The notes under the pieces: model-generated
What the model was told of the DNA's origin: nothing
Databases searched by the model: none
The model's input: only the letters and a program-made list of their open reading frames with translations
Program-made: the position numbers and the translations under genes
Part shown: one piece after another, positions 25,696 to 32,698 of the stretch
Layout: each line of letters opens with the position of its first letter
How positions within the stretch are numbered: the first letter of the stretch is position 1
Origin: a virus
Virus record (IMG/VR): IMGVR_UViG_3300005613_000123
Coordinates: 1-44,082 of that record
Reading direction: 5' to 3' (one strand)
DNA: 44,082 bases

Positions 25696-25791
25696 ATAAA
25701 AAACCGCAACCGATTAACTATCAGCCATGAAAGCGGGATATGTTCCCTGTGATCGGCTGCGGTTGTATTGTGGTTCGTTACTTTCATGGCT
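25696..25791 (-). promoter_or_regulatory. Attenuator/switch-like 5' leader
   Basis: Just downstream of the predicted start site, the transcript begins AGCCATGAAAG (25791-25781), which pairs perfectly over 11 bp with an internal segment at 25733-25723. Interleaved with this is a 13-bp terminator stem (25764-25752 with 25714-25702, one G-U) followed by six U (25703-25696 region). A small GGGA/UCCC hairpin (25735-25747) lies inside. The two long helices cross, so they are mutually exclusive or form a pseudoknot. This fits a regulated terminator; the trigger is unknown. Confidence 0.65.
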
Positions 25792-25796
25792 CTTAT

Positions 25797-25824
25797 AATA
25801 TACACTGTATTTTTTGTTTGTCAA
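25797..25824 (-). promoter_or_regulatory. Leftward sigma70-type promoter
   Basis: TTGACA (25824-25819) and TATATT (25802-25797) are separated by 16 bp, predicting a start near 25790. It drives the switch-like leader and the helicase-methyltransferase genes. Confidence 0.7.
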
Positions 25825-25842
25825 ATCTAATTTAAATTATTT

Positions 25843-25977
25843 TCAGAAAGTTACTACATAAGTCAGTGCCGCCGCCATCCAATATACAACCTTACGCCAA
25901 TCTCCAGGAAAATAGGCTAGTGCTGCGGCAACGTCTATTACTATGAGCAATGTTGGAAGTATTTGTTGTTTTGTCAA
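25843..25977 (-). CDS. Small holin-like membrane protein, TTG start
   Basis: Protein of 44 aa read from TTG five bases after AAAGGAG. It has two hydrophobic helices (LPTLLIVIDVAAALAYF and VVYWMAAALTYVVTF) joined by a short PGDWRK turn. Small phage proteins with this two-helix pattern around a GDWRK turn are known as holin-like or unknown membrane proteins. It is followed downstream by the 25.8-kb promoter and preceded by a GC hairpin and a lipoprotein gene, as in a lysis cassette. Confidence 0.6.
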   Translation of the reverse strand: MTKQQILPTLLIVIDVAAALAYFPGDWRKVVYWMAAALTYVVTF

Positions 25978-25984
25978 GGTATCT

Positions 25985-26022
25985 CCTTTAGCCCTGCCCC
26001 CCCATAGCGGAAGGAGGCAGGG
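25985..26022 (-). other. GC hairpin between lipoprotein and holin-like genes
   Basis: CCCTGCC pairs with GGCAGGG around a loop of about 17 bases between the two genes, directly before the AAAGGAG site. No T-run follows on the minus strand, so it may stabilise or process mRNA rather than end it. Confidence 0.45.
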
Positions 26023-26034
26023 TGTGCATGAACG

Positions 26035-26298
26035 TTAGTTCTCTGTTTTAAACTTAAAACTCTTAGTTAGTGGGTCAAACTCCAATGCAATATCGGAGGG
26101 TATCCCTTTATATCCGTCAATCTCGAAGAACCCATTTGGGTCATAGTAAGCCCCGTCAGACCATACTGACTTAAATAAGGTATTGACCTTAAGTGTCGCA
26201 CCGTTTTTGGCCGTATGGATGACCTGTGTGCACCCTACCGTCCACAAGGTGAATAGAAATAAGCCGAGGTAGATTAGTGTGGTTATGATATGTTTCAT
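26035..26298 (-). CDS. Small lipoprotein
   Basis: Protein of 87 aa with a signal peptide (MKHIITTLIYLGLFLFTLW) and a lipobox TVGC at residues 20-23, so Cys23 is the predicted lipidated residue. The mature 64 residues are beta-rich. Its ATG overlaps the stop of the 50-aa gene. A small phage lipoprotein near a holin-like gene could be a spanin component or a surface-exclusion protein; no proline-rich Rz1 signature is seen. Confidence 0.7.
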   Translation of the reverse strand: MKHIITTLIYLGLFLFTLWTVGCTQVIHTAKNGATLKVNTLFKSVWSDGAYYDPNGFFEIDGYKGIPSDIALEFDPLTKSFKFKTEN

Positions 26299-26447
26299 TC
26301 GTCTGCCTCCTCAAACGCTTCGGCTAGTTTTTCAAGTGGCGTGGAGATTTCAGGCAGATCAATTGAGTGGGGGTCTACCAGTTTGTCTATGGCCTTTGCA
26401 GGTGCGTTTATTATTCTTACAGTGCTTGCTAATAATTTTCCTAACAT
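26295..26447 (-). CDS. 50-aa hypothetical protein
   Basis: Short gene with an AAAGGAAAG ribosome site and ATGA overlap with the lipoprotein gene. The N-terminal half is amphipathic or weakly hydrophobic (LGKLLASTVRIINAPAKAID) and the C-terminal half acidic (LAEAFEEADE). It may be a small membrane-peripheral protein of the same cassette. Function unknown. Confidence 0.6.
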   Translation of the reverse strand: MLGKLLASTVRIINAPAKAIDKLVDPHSIDLPEISTPLEKLAEAFEEADE

Positions 26448-26448
26448 T

Positions 26449-26988
26449 TTACTTTCCTTTCAGTTCCTTTGTCTTAAGCCCTAGTTTATTTAGTTTTTTA
26501 TGCACAGCTTCTGGGGAAACAATGCCATACCCCTTAATAAACCCTATCAGCACAAGCATATTATTGACAAACTCGCTGCATATATTCCTGTCATTGTCTG
26601 CGATGTGGATAAGTGATATGAATTTCATTATATCCCATTTACTGTACCCCATATTGCATTCAACTTCGGTAGTCATCAAAGCCAACAGCAATCCATATTG
26701 ACCTGCTGTAAGTTCTATCTCGATATAATCCCAGTTTTCAGGGTGGTCAAGTACCCCGCTTGCATCACGGCTGACAGTGCCGTTGTCCTTGCCTCTCATA
26801 GTGGAGGTGTAGCAAGTGCCTGAAGCGTCTTCTAGTGTGCCAAATCCCATCGAGTCAGGTGTCCATATCTCAATATGGCTATACTTACTCCAAGTCCTAA
26901 GACTAATTAGCCAGTTGAAGAAGTATTTCGGCTTTAGTTTCCATGGGGTTTTGTAAAACAAGATTCTTATTTTCTTTGCATTGTTCAT
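26449..26988 (-). CDS. Permuted NlpC/P60-like protein
   Basis: Protein of 179 aa; the start at 26988 is chosen because it overlaps the preceding stop (ATGA). A His in WSKYSHIEIW (H38) and a Cys in NICSEFVNN (C137) are in the order of permuted NlpC/P60 (YiiX-like) papain-fold enzymes, where His precedes Cys. Such enzymes cleave peptide or lipid-linked substrates. With a holin-like gene and a lipoprotein beside it, it is a candidate cell-wall peptidase, though other roles are possible. Confidence 0.6.
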   Translation of the reverse strand: MNNAKKIRILFYKTPWKLKPKYFFNWLISLRTWSKYSHIEIWTPDSMGFGTLEDASGTCYTSTMRGKDNGTVSRDASGVLDHPENWDYIEIELTAGQYGLLLALMTTEVECNMGYSKWDIMKFISLIHIADNDRNICSEFVNNMLVLIGFIKGYGIVSPEAVHKKLNKLGLKTKELKGK

Positions 26989-27167
26989 AAAGTCAACTCC
27001 CATTCAAAGATTATATGTGCAAGGACTTGTCGGGAAAAAATAGAACCACCGGCTTTCTTGCACAATTCCTGTACTCTATCCAACCTAGCTGCTAAGCTGG
27101 GCGGGCATTTTTCTACGTCAAGCATGGACGCAGCGTGTTTCTTCAATTCTTCTATGTTATCGCTCAT
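26985..27167 (-). CDS. 60-aa helical protein
   Basis: Hypothetical protein with an AAAGGAAAAG site, overlapping its neighbours by 4 bp on each side. It is alpha-helical with two Cys (EKCPPSLAARLDRVQELCKKAGG). No recognised family. Confidence 0.55.
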   Translation of the reverse strand: MSDNIEELKKHAASMLDVEKCPPSLAARLDRVQELCKKAGGSIFSRQVLAHIIFEWELTL

Positions 27168-27319
27168 TTCTTTTCCTTTCTAAAACACTGGAATAAATCT
27201 TCAACATCGCTCATGGTTAATTTCCTCATCAGCTTACCACCGCAAACGCAATACAGGCATTTTGTAGTGGGTGGGTAGGTGAGATTGCAATTAGGGCATA
27301 CGAATTCTTTATCGCTCAT
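27164..27319 (-). CDS. 51-aa zinc-ribbon protein (paralogue B)
   Basis: Contains CPNC and CLYCVCGGK, a zinc-ribbon arrangement, followed by a basic/acidic tail (SDVEDLFQCFRKEKK). Overlaps the upstream 40-aa gene by 4 bp. The CVCGGKL core is shared with that gene, so the pair look like tandem paralogues. Confidence 0.6.
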   Translation of the reverse strand: MSDKEFVCPNCNLTYPPTTKCLYCVCGGKLMRKLTMSDVEDLFQCFRKEKK

Positions 27320-27438
27320 TCGTCTATCTCCTTATAATCTTCAATTAACTTACCACCACAAAGGCATAACAGGTTTATATCGGCGTAGAGGAATATCACC
27401 TCACCGCATTTTTGGCATATATATCGCTTTGGGTTCAT
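27316..27438 (-). CDS. 40-aa zinc-ribbon protein (paralogue A)
   Basis: Contains CQKCG and CLCGGK. Same core as its downstream neighbour. Overlaps the HNH gene by 4 bp. Such mini-ribbons may act as nucleic-acid or protein adaptors; no function is assigned. Confidence 0.55.
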   Translation of the reverse strand: MNPKRYICQKCGEVIFLYADINLLCLCGGKLIEDYKEIDE

Positions 27439-27830
27439 TCTATCACCTTAAGACTGTAGTATATTTGCTCATAATCCATCTTCACGAAACGCTTATCCTC
27501 TTTGTTTGACTCGTACCATTCCCACTGACCAGACCTATTGACTTGCATCCAATCTCTGAACGCCTCTACCGCCCTCATGCCACCGTGACAAGTTATATCC
27601 TTGCCCATCGTATGATGGTACCTACATACACATACACCATTGCTTAGATCGTGCCTGAATTTGGTTGCCCCTGTACCACCTTTCTCGATAAGGTGATGAG
27701 CACAAAGACCCGTTGTGGTATGCTTGCCGATTGTCTCGCATATCTCGCAATGTCCGACCTGCCGGATAACCCTTGACCATTCCTTATCTGCTTTCTTACG
27801 CCAATATGTTTGAGTTTTTTTCTTAGCCAT
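27435..27830 (-). CDS. HNH endonuclease-like protein
   Basis: Protein of 131 aa from the ATG after AAGGAG. C28-C31 (HCEIC) and C67/C69 form a zinc site around the HNH core: AHH at 44-46, then NGVCVCRYHH (64-73). The basic N-terminus KKKTQTYWRKKADKEW fits DNA binding. Phage HNH proteins with this C-C-AHH-CxYHH layout are often recombination or packaging nucleases. It has overlaps at both ends. Confidence 0.8.
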   Translation of the reverse strand: MAKKKTQTYWRKKADKEWSRVIRQVGHCEICETIGKHTTTGLCAHHLIEKGGTGATKFRHDLSNGVCVCRYHHTMGKDITCHGGMRAVEAFRDWMQVNRSGQWEWYESNKEDKRFVKMDYEQIYYSLKVIE

Positions 27831-28008
27831 TACTTTTCTCCTTACAATTATCAGTACCCCAATAGGTACAAAACTCTTGACATATAGCAATACAAGGCCA
27901 TTGACCGTCCGGCATACGCTCGCATAATGGTATGTATTCCTCGACTGCATGGTGAGGTTCTGCGATAAGTTCTTCAAAGCTTTTTATTTTGCCTGGATTC
28001 TTAGGCAT
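27823..28008 (-). CDS. 61-aa Cys-containing protein
   Basis: Starts at MPKNPGKIK with an AAGGAGAAT site. Four Cys (CERM, CIAIC, CTYW, CKE) suggest metal binding or disulfides. Overlaps both neighbouring genes by 8 bp. Unknown function. Confidence 0.55.
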   Translation of the reverse strand: MPKNPGKIKSFEELIAEPHHAVEEYIPLCERMPDGQWPCIAICQEFCTYWGTDNCKEKSNG

Positions 28009-28375
28009 TGTTATTCTCCTTAAGAATATCCGTGAATTTATATATAATATCACCAATCTCAAAATCAGACCAATCACTAACGTCATCTTTAGTTGCTACA
28101 CGTTGCTCGACCAAACCTAACTTTTCAGCCAAACATTGAATGTCACAACCGTCCATATTGTCGTGATCCCAGCATACTGTACTTATCACTTTACGGCAAA
28201 ACTCTACCAGTTCTTTGTCGGGATGGCGGGTGTTCCAAGACTTCTCAACTTTCAGCCACACATCAAATAGGAAACATCCCTTAGTTTGGCATTTCATGTA
28301 TCGCAGAAAAGGCGTACCTTCGGCTACAAACATTTCCCTCCCACAAAACGGGCATAGTTTCAGTTCTTCATTCAT
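28001..28375 (-). CDS. Lar-like restriction alleviation / zinc protein
   Basis: Protein of 124 aa. The start LKLCPFCGREM ... CQTKGC ... SWNTR matches the Lar-type pattern (CPFCG, a second Cys pair, then WNxR), a family that in lambdoid prophages alleviates type I restriction. The C-terminal part is acidic. Presence beside two methyltransferases in the genome fits an anti-restriction role, though many Lar-like proteins are uncharacterised. Confidence 0.65.
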   Translation of the reverse strand: MNEELKLCPFCGREMFVAEGTPFLRYMKCQTKGCFLFDVWLKVEKSWNTRHPDKELVEFCRKVISTVCWDHDNMDGCDIQCLAEKLGLVEQRVATKDDVSDWSDFEIGDIIYKFTDILKENNNA

Positions 28376-28559
28376 TGTTATTCTCCTTATATTTAGTTAG
28401 GGCTTTAGTAACTGCGTTATAAATAGCCTCATCACCACTGTCTTTTTCGTTAACATCGCCGCAAGATGTAATCTCGTTTAGCACAAATTCCAACGCTTCT
28501 ACCAGCAACCGTGACAGTTCATCGCCTTTGGCTTCCATTAGTTTTTGTTTAGTTGTCAT
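28368..28559 (-). CDS. 63-aa hypothetical protein
   Basis: Starts at MTTKQKLME with a weak AGGTGG site. An in-frame GTG sits four codons upstream. Acidic helical protein; overlaps the Lar-like gene by 8 bp and the upstream small membrane gene by 11 bp. Function unknown. Confidence 0.5.
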   Translation of the reverse strand: MTTKQKLMEAKGDELSRLLVEALEFVLNEITSCGDVNEKDSGDEAIYNAVTKALTKYKENNNE

Positions 28560-28677
28560 TACTTGAACCACCTATTTTAAAGCATATAGTCCATCCGATG
28601 AAATACATTCGTGCAGCGTCATATTCACCATCCATCATTGCTATTACCCACAGCAACCACAATATAAAAGTTATCAT
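28549..28677 (-). CDS. 42-aa membrane protein
   Basis: Begins MITFILWLLWVIAMMDGEYD after a GGAGGG site and a TGATG overlap with the upstream gene. One N-terminal transmembrane helix and a second weaker hydrophobic stretch (MYFIGWTICF). Small single-helix phage proteins often act on host membrane functions; no assignment here. Confidence 0.55.
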   Translation of the reverse strand: MITFILWLLWVIAMMDGEYDAARMYFIGWTICFKIGGSSNDN

Positions 28678-28970
28678 CACTTCGCCCTCCATAACTTCCA
28701 CCACTTGCGGGTGTAATCAGAACAAGTAATGTATTCATCTCTGCCGCCTTTGCCGTTAAGATATTCCCTGAACTCTAAATAGCCGCAGTTTGCATACCAC
28801 TTACAATCCTTGCATCTTCGGGGCTTGGGCTTGCACCATAAGGTAATGCCAATAACCGACAATCCATAAGACCTACAGTAATTAGTGTTACCAGAGAGGC
28901 GTCCGATGTATTTCCACGCATGCCATCCTCGAAAACTTAATCTTATTTTTACTATTCTTCGTCTACTCAT
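28677..28970 (-). CDS. 97-aa basic protein with Cys motif
   Basis: Starts MSRRRIVKIRL, overlapping the end of the preceding gene. It has a basic N-terminus, a hydrophobic stretch (YGLSVIGITLW) that may span or enter the membrane, then CKDCKWYANC and a last Cys (TCSD), consistent with zinc binding. Function unknown. Confidence 0.55.
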   Translation of the reverse strand: MSRRRIVKIRLSFRGWHAWKYIGRLSGNTNYCRSYGLSVIGITLWCKPKPRRCKDCKWYANCGYLEFREYLNGKGGRDEYITCSDYTRKWWKLWRAK

Positions 28971-30237
28971 TTTCTGCCTCGCTTTCTTTGATCTCAAGTT
29001 TGCAGCAGGGGCAATATCGATAGCCATTTTCGTGCCATGTCCCGTCGTTAAATTCAAATGTTAAGCCACAACTAGTCTCGTAGTAATCATCGAAACCGTC
29101 GCTCATCGTTTCGCAATGCTCCCACTTACACACCTTTTTACCGGTGTCTCTGACATGCTCAACGGCCTCATCTTCGCTGTCAGGTACATTCCATTCGCGG
29201 TTCTTGTTAATTGTCAGTTTTCTCCATAAAGCTTCGTAGATGGCATCTTCTGACCAGCCTGCACGCCAAGCTCCATCAAGGCCAAGTATGATAACGTCCA
29301 CCCACTCAAATAAATCCGTAGGGGCATTTTTTATTTCCACAAGTTCTTTCTTGATGTGGTCGATCAGCCCTTTTGTTCTGCGACCTGACCCGAAAGTTAT
29401 CTTGCTCCACTCCTTTTGTTCGCGTAGGTATTGAATGAAGCTTGATTGTGCTACCTTTTTACCGGAGCCGGCAATATGGTCGTTACCGCAATAGTCTGGC
29501 TCCATAATACAAGTCTTGCAGTCGCCATTGCATTTGCCTAGCTTTGCTTCTGGCAGGTGGATTGGTTTATACCACTCAACCTCCGAGTCCTCATTTAGCC
29601 ATATTTCTTGTGCTGATTTTATGATCACTTTTTCTGCATAATGGTCGAGGGTGTAAAATTCAATATCCCACTCGCTATCACTCGCAGGGTATGGTTGCAT
29701 CAAGAAGTCTGGCATATCCTCAACGCTCACCCACTCATACTTGGCAAGTTGGGCTAATATATTCCCAAGATGCCCAGCGACTTGTAAAAGTCCATTACAT
29801 GAAATTGAAGATAGCCAATGCTCACCTATTAGCTCTGTGCATTTATGTAGCTCTGTTTCATATTTAGTCGCCTCGGCAAGCTGGGCCTCAAGCTCGGCAA
29901 TGCGATTACGCAGTAACACATTGGCATTTTGTGCATTCATCAGTTCGGCCCCTAGCCGTTCATTAGACATTTCTTTTATTGACTCATTTTTCATCTTATT
30001 CACCTTCGCTTTCTGCTTGAGGTTTTTTGCTTTTAAGCTCAATTCGGTCATATCTCTGGCATCATCGTAAAGTATCTCAAGCTCGGCGATACGTTTAACT
30101 TGCTGCTCAGAACACTCGTTAATGTCTTTCCACGATTCCAAGAGACGGGCGTTGTCTGCTTTAAGCTCGGCTATCCTACACCGATCACACATCACGCCTA
30201 TTACGCCTGTTGTTTCGCAATGGGTACATTTACTCAT
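28963..30237 (-). CDS. Coiled-coil protein with MazG/DUF550-like domain
   Basis: Protein of 424 aa, apparently a fusion. N-terminus: CTHCETTGVIGVMCDRC zinc knuckle (4-20). Residues about 20-140: long coiled coil. Middle: CNGDCKTC zinc-like segment. About 265-350: FIQYLREQKEWSKITFGSG ... HIKKELVEI ... EWVDVIILGLDGAWRAG ... RKLTINKNREW, the pattern of DUF550/MazG-like dNTP pyrophosphohydrolases with ExxE and ExxD helices. C-terminus: CPCC knuckle. It probably adjusts nucleotide pools or removes unusual dNTPs. It is the first gene after the 30.3-kb promoter. Confidence 0.7.
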   Translation of the reverse strand: MSKCTHCETTGVIGVMCDRCRIAELKADNARLLESWKDINECSEQQVKRIAELEILYDDARDMTELSLKAKNLKQKAKVNKMKNESIKEMSNERLGAELMNAQNANVLLRNRIAELEAQLAEATKYETELHKCTELIGEHWLSSISCNGLLQVAGHLGNILAQLAKYEWVSVEDMPDFLMQPYPASDSEWDIEFYTLDHYAEKVIIKSAQEIWLNEDSEVEWYKPIHLPEAKLGKCNGDCKTCIMEPDYCGNDHIAGSGKKVAQSSFIQYLREQKEWSKITFGSGRRTKGLIDHIKKELVEIKNAPTDLFEWVDVIILGLDGAWRAGWSEDAIYEALWRKLTINKNREWNVPDSEDEAVEHVRDTGKKVCKWEHCETMSDGFDDYYETSCGLTFEFNDGTWHENGYRYCPCCKLEIKESEAENE

Positions 30238-30262
30238 TCTTCATACTCCTTTAATATTTAAT

Positions 30263-30328
30263 GACTCCGCAAAGCTGCGGAAGTTGATAGGTCTAATTAT
30301 AATATACCCTACTTTTGAGCTTTGTCAA
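30263..30328 (-). promoter_or_regulatory. Leftward promoter with 5' stem-loop leader
   Basis: TTGACA (30328-30323), 16 bp, TATATT (30306-30301). The predicted transcript starts near 30293, and its 5' end forms a 6-bp hairpin (TCCGCA/TGCGGA, 30281-30266) further closed by GAC/GTC. The DUF550 gene ATG lies about 56 bases downstream with an AAAGGAG site. Confidence 0.7.
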
Positions 30329-30416
30329 GTTTCGTTTTAATTAGTAATGGATATTTAACCCTTGCCCATGCTATTAGTTCACGGTACAATTTTAATGCTT
30401 TATCTTTCTTTGTCAT
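30309..30416 (-). CDS. Possible 35-aa basic peptide
   Basis: Short ORF starting with MTKKDKALKLYREL after a TTAAGG site and placed directly after the 11-bp GC hairpin at 30431-30460. Its end overlaps the promoter -35 region. Lys/Leu-rich and helical. Could be a leader peptide or a real mini-gene; evidence is modest. Confidence 0.35.
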   Translation of the reverse strand: MTKKDKALKLYRELIAWARVKYPLLIKTKLDKAQK

Positions 30417-30430
30417 ATTAACCTTAATAT

Positions 30431-30605
30431 TGGCGTGACTGCCGGAAAACAGCCACGCCATGAAAGCTTTACAGCAAGGTAGTTACCGTTACTGTTTTGG
30501 TACGCCTGTCGTGAGGATGCTCACCTTTCTTCTTGCGGCGTACCGGTTAATTCTTACGCCCACGCCGAGAGTCCGGGTAAAGGGCAATTTAAATGTCGGA
30601 CATGT
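30431..30605 (-). ncRNA. Structured RNA candidate
   Basis: A stretch of nearly 200 bases without a confident gene and rich in paired segments. An 11-bp hairpin (30431-30460, one mismatch), a perfect 8-bp stem GGTACGCC/GGCGTACC (30499-30506 with 30537-30544) enclosing GTGAG-GATG-CTCAC (30511-30524), and an alternative pairing of CGGCGT (30536-30541) with ACGCCG (30562-30567) that would break the 8-bp stem. A further GTCCG/CGGAC pair lies at the 5' side. Known RNA family not recognised. Confidence 0.45.
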
Positions 30606-30618
30606 AACGTAAGCTTGA

Positions 30619-31134
30619 TTACTTTTTTCTGCATTCTTCGCACCTGTAAACCTTATTTTTCCCACTGCCAGTATATTTATGGCCTAATTCATATGGCTTT
30701 CCGCAATCAACACAGTCTTTAGGGTTTGCCTTTTGTTCGTCATAGTGGGTTTTCCAACCACCCTCTTTTAGCCAGTTTGTATTAGACTTAATATATCTCG
30801 CTTCTCTGCCCTCTGATTCAACTAGTTTTTTGTATTCTCTAGCCTGTTTTATTATATGGTTTGCGTGAAGTTCTAAACAAAGATCGTCCCAAACCTTCCA
30901 CGCCTTGTCTGGCTCTCGGTAACATGGGAATACCGCCATAAACTCCTTAAACTTGTCAGACCAAAGCGACTCAAGGCTCTTGACTTTTCGAGTCTTTCGC
31001 ACAGCATCTTTATTCTTGTACTTACCGCACCATGAACCCTTTTTACGCCACTCAAAATGAGGGTCAAAGCGACACACACCGTCAAAGTCTTTATGGGGGT
31101 AAGGCTTGAAGTATTTGCATTGCTCGCAAGTCAT
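30619..31134 (-). CDS. Zinc-ribbon replication-accessory-like protein
   Basis: Protein of 171 aa with an AGGAAT site. N-terminal Cys motif (CEQCKYF ... GVCRF ... GSWCGKY), a middle part KFKEFMAVFPCYREPDKAWKVWDDL ... REARYIKSNTNWLKEGGW, and a C-terminal zinc ribbon (CVDCGKPYE ... CEEC). The middle part resembles the C-terminal module (F..F...YP....A...W ... P.tWL) of many phage replication initiation proteins. It could load or recruit host replication proteins; this is inference. Confidence 0.6.
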   Translation of the reverse strand: MTCEQCKYFKPYPHKDFDGVCRFDPHFEWRKKGSWCGKYKNKDAVRKTRKVKSLESLWSDKFKEFMAVFPCYREPDKAWKVWDDLCLELHANHIIKQAREYKKLVESEGREARYIKSNTNWLKEGGWKTHYDEQKANPKDCVDCGKPYELGHKYTGSGKNKVYRCEECRKK

Positions 31135-31152
31135 TTATTATTCCTAAATAAT

Positions 31153-31178
31153 GCCCTCCCCCAACGAGGGGGAAGGCC
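31153..31178 (-). other. GC hairpin before the zinc-ribbon gene
   Basis: CCCCC-AACGA-GGGGG with flanking GCC/GGC pairs. The gap 31135-31274 otherwise contains nothing I can call; no T-run follows on the minus strand. Confidence 0.4.
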
Positions 31179-31274
31179 ACAGCAAGTTGTATTATGTACC
31201 CTTAGAGAACAATTTAATCATCGATTGTTTCTACCCGCTTGTGCGAGTGTATAATGGTATATCTTGCTGCATGT

Positions 31275-31748
31275 TTATTGTTTACGCCAGTCTTTAGTCG
31301 GGTCAGGAATGTAAACATAATTCGACATTATTAGAGCCGCCCGTTTAAAGAAGTCTGTCGCTTGTTTGGTGTCCATTTTGCTTAAGGTTATCTCTTTACC
31401 AAGCCCGTTGTATGTAGGGGCTACTGTGTATAAGACCTTTTTGATAAAGTCGGTGGTAGCCTCTACTCCTTTGGGTATGTCAAGCTCTTTGAGGTATTTA
31501 ATAAGCCCGTCTACGCCGTCCTGTCGAACCTCATTAGCCTCATGTTCGATCTTAGCTATCATATTGCCGAATATATTTCCAAGCTGTTTCTGGCTCTTTG
31601 GCTTACGCTTACGAGTTACTTCCACAGATTGCCCGCACTTACAAGCTAACAAATCCCTCTTGATGTCTGCCAGTATATCGTCTATTGGCCTTATGAATCG
31701 TGGTGGCTGACCTGGTTGCCTATTGAGGTTTTCGTAGGTGCTCATCAT
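31275..31748 (-). CDS. 157-aa hypothetical protein
   Basis: Starts at a double ATG (31748/31745) after GGAAAG, overlapping the paralogue gene upstream. N-terminal part basic (KCGQSVEVTRKRKPKSQKQLGNIFGNMI), then helical. The RKPKSQKQLGNIFG stretch resembles the front of some phage NinB/recombination-mediator-like proteins, but the match is weak and no function is claimed. Confidence 0.55.
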   Translation of the reverse strand: MMSTYENLNRQPGQPPRFIRPIDDILADIKRDLLACKCGQSVEVTRKRKPKSQKQLGNIFGNMIAKIEHEANEVRQDGVDGLIKYLKELDIPKGVEATTDFIKKVLYTVAPTYNGLGKEITLSKMDTKQATDFFKRAALIMSNYVYIPDPTKDWRKQ

Positions 31749-32062
31749 TCTTTCCCTTCCGCTTTCAAAATTGCCTGTTCAGCTTCAAGTCTAGCGGTTT
31801 GCAATTCAGGTGATTGCCATTTACCACGACCAGTATAAGCAGCACCTTTATCTGTTATGTTTTCTGTTAGTTTGATTAGCTTTTTAAGTGCCTTATGTAT
31901 ATCAGGGGCGGCGGCGATTAGATGAGCGTTAGATTCTTCCTCTTTCGATGGAATGCCCGAAACAACCTCGCAAACCCATGTATTAAATTGGTCGGTGGCT
32001 TGTATGATCGACTTACGCCCCATCTTATATACTTTCCACGGTCCTTTAGTATATTCACTCAT
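31745..32062 (-). CDS. GPW-domain small phage protein (paralogue 1)
   Basis: Protein of 105 aa with the pattern YTKGPWKV ... ESNAHLIAAAPDIHKALKKL ... RLEAEQAILKAEGK, a common phage family of unknown role (GPW at the start, NAxLIAAAPD in the middle). It is followed by a second copy upstream with the same layout, so the pair arose by tandem duplication. Confidence 0.65.
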   Translation of the reverse strand: MSEYTKGPWKVYKMGRKSIIQATDQFNTWVCEVVSGIPSKEEESNAHLIAAAPDIHKALKKLIKLTENITDKGAAYTGRGKWQSPELQTARLEAEQAILKAEGKE

Positions 32063-32369
32063 TATCTTTCCCTTCTGCTTTGGTGATTGCTAGCCTAGCC
32101 TCGTTAACCGAATACTGGAAATCTGCATCGCTAAAGCAGGCAAGTAACGGTTCCATGAGTTTCAACGCCTCATACATATCAGGGGCGGCGGCTATTAGGT
32201 GGGCGTCTGCTTTATTCACAAAAGACTGAATCCCAAACCCCTTGCCTGGGTTTACGCGAGGGTCATGGAAACCAAATCCTGCGTCAATGAAATAGTAGTT
32301 GTCTTGGTGCTCCCCCAATCGCTCGTCACTGTTCACTAATTTCCACGGTCCTTCTGTGTATTCACTCAT
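32055..32369 (-). CDS. GPW-domain small phage protein (paralogue 2)
   Basis: Protein of 104 aa sharing MSEYT(E/K)GPWK, the (N/D)AHLIAAAPD core and the (A)I(L/T)KAEGK end with its neighbour, but with a diverged middle. Overlaps it by 8 bp. Role unknown. Confidence 0.65.
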   Translation of the reverse strand: MSEYTEGPWKLVNSDERLGEHQDNYYFIDAGFGFHDPRVNPGKGFGIQSFVNKADAHLIAAAPDMYEALKLMEPLLACFSDADFQYSVNEARLAITKAEGKDNE

Positions 32370-32372
32370 TAT

Positions 32373-32642
32373 TCATTCTCCTTGTTTCTGTAGGTTGTAA
32401 ATTTCACCACCTTTTATTATGCTTTTATAATCTACGAACCAAATAGAGTCACCGTAACTACAATCGTCATGACAGTTAATCCATATACACATTTCTGGAT
32501 TTTCTCCGTTTTCATGTAAAAAGATAAATTTATTTTTATATTTATTCCACAACTCTTTAGCTCTTGCCAAAGTTACAAGTCCTGTGTCTTCAATCATGCC
32601 GTTCTGTGTTGCAAATTGAAACATGCAATTTTCTATACTCAT
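32373..32642 (-). CDS. 89-aa hypothetical protein
   Basis: Acidic/aromatic protein with three Cys (one in IENCMF, two in MCIWINCHDD); a GGAG site precedes the ATG. No family recognised. Confidence 0.55.
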   Translation of the reverse strand: MSIENCMFQFATQNGMIEDTGLVTLARAKELWNKYKNKFIFLHENGENPEMCIWINCHDDCSYGDSIWFVDYKSIIKGGEIYNLQKQGE

Positions 32643-32654
32643 TATTCATTCTCC

Positions 32655-32697
32655 TTTAGCCCCTCACCTGGATTGGCAAGGGGCGGGGTTAGGGTGG
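32655..32697 (-). other. GC hairpin between hypothetical and SSB-like genes
   Basis: GCCCCT pairs with AGGGGC around a 14-base loop in the 56-bp gap after the SSB-like gene. No T-run follows on the minus strand. Confidence 0.4.
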
Positions 32698-32698
32698 G

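Noticed and set aside
25674-25805. N-terminal extension of the 79-aa gene to 25805
   Set aside because: It would begin in the promoter -10 region and read through the terminator hairpins. The ATG at 25673 has a good ribosome site.
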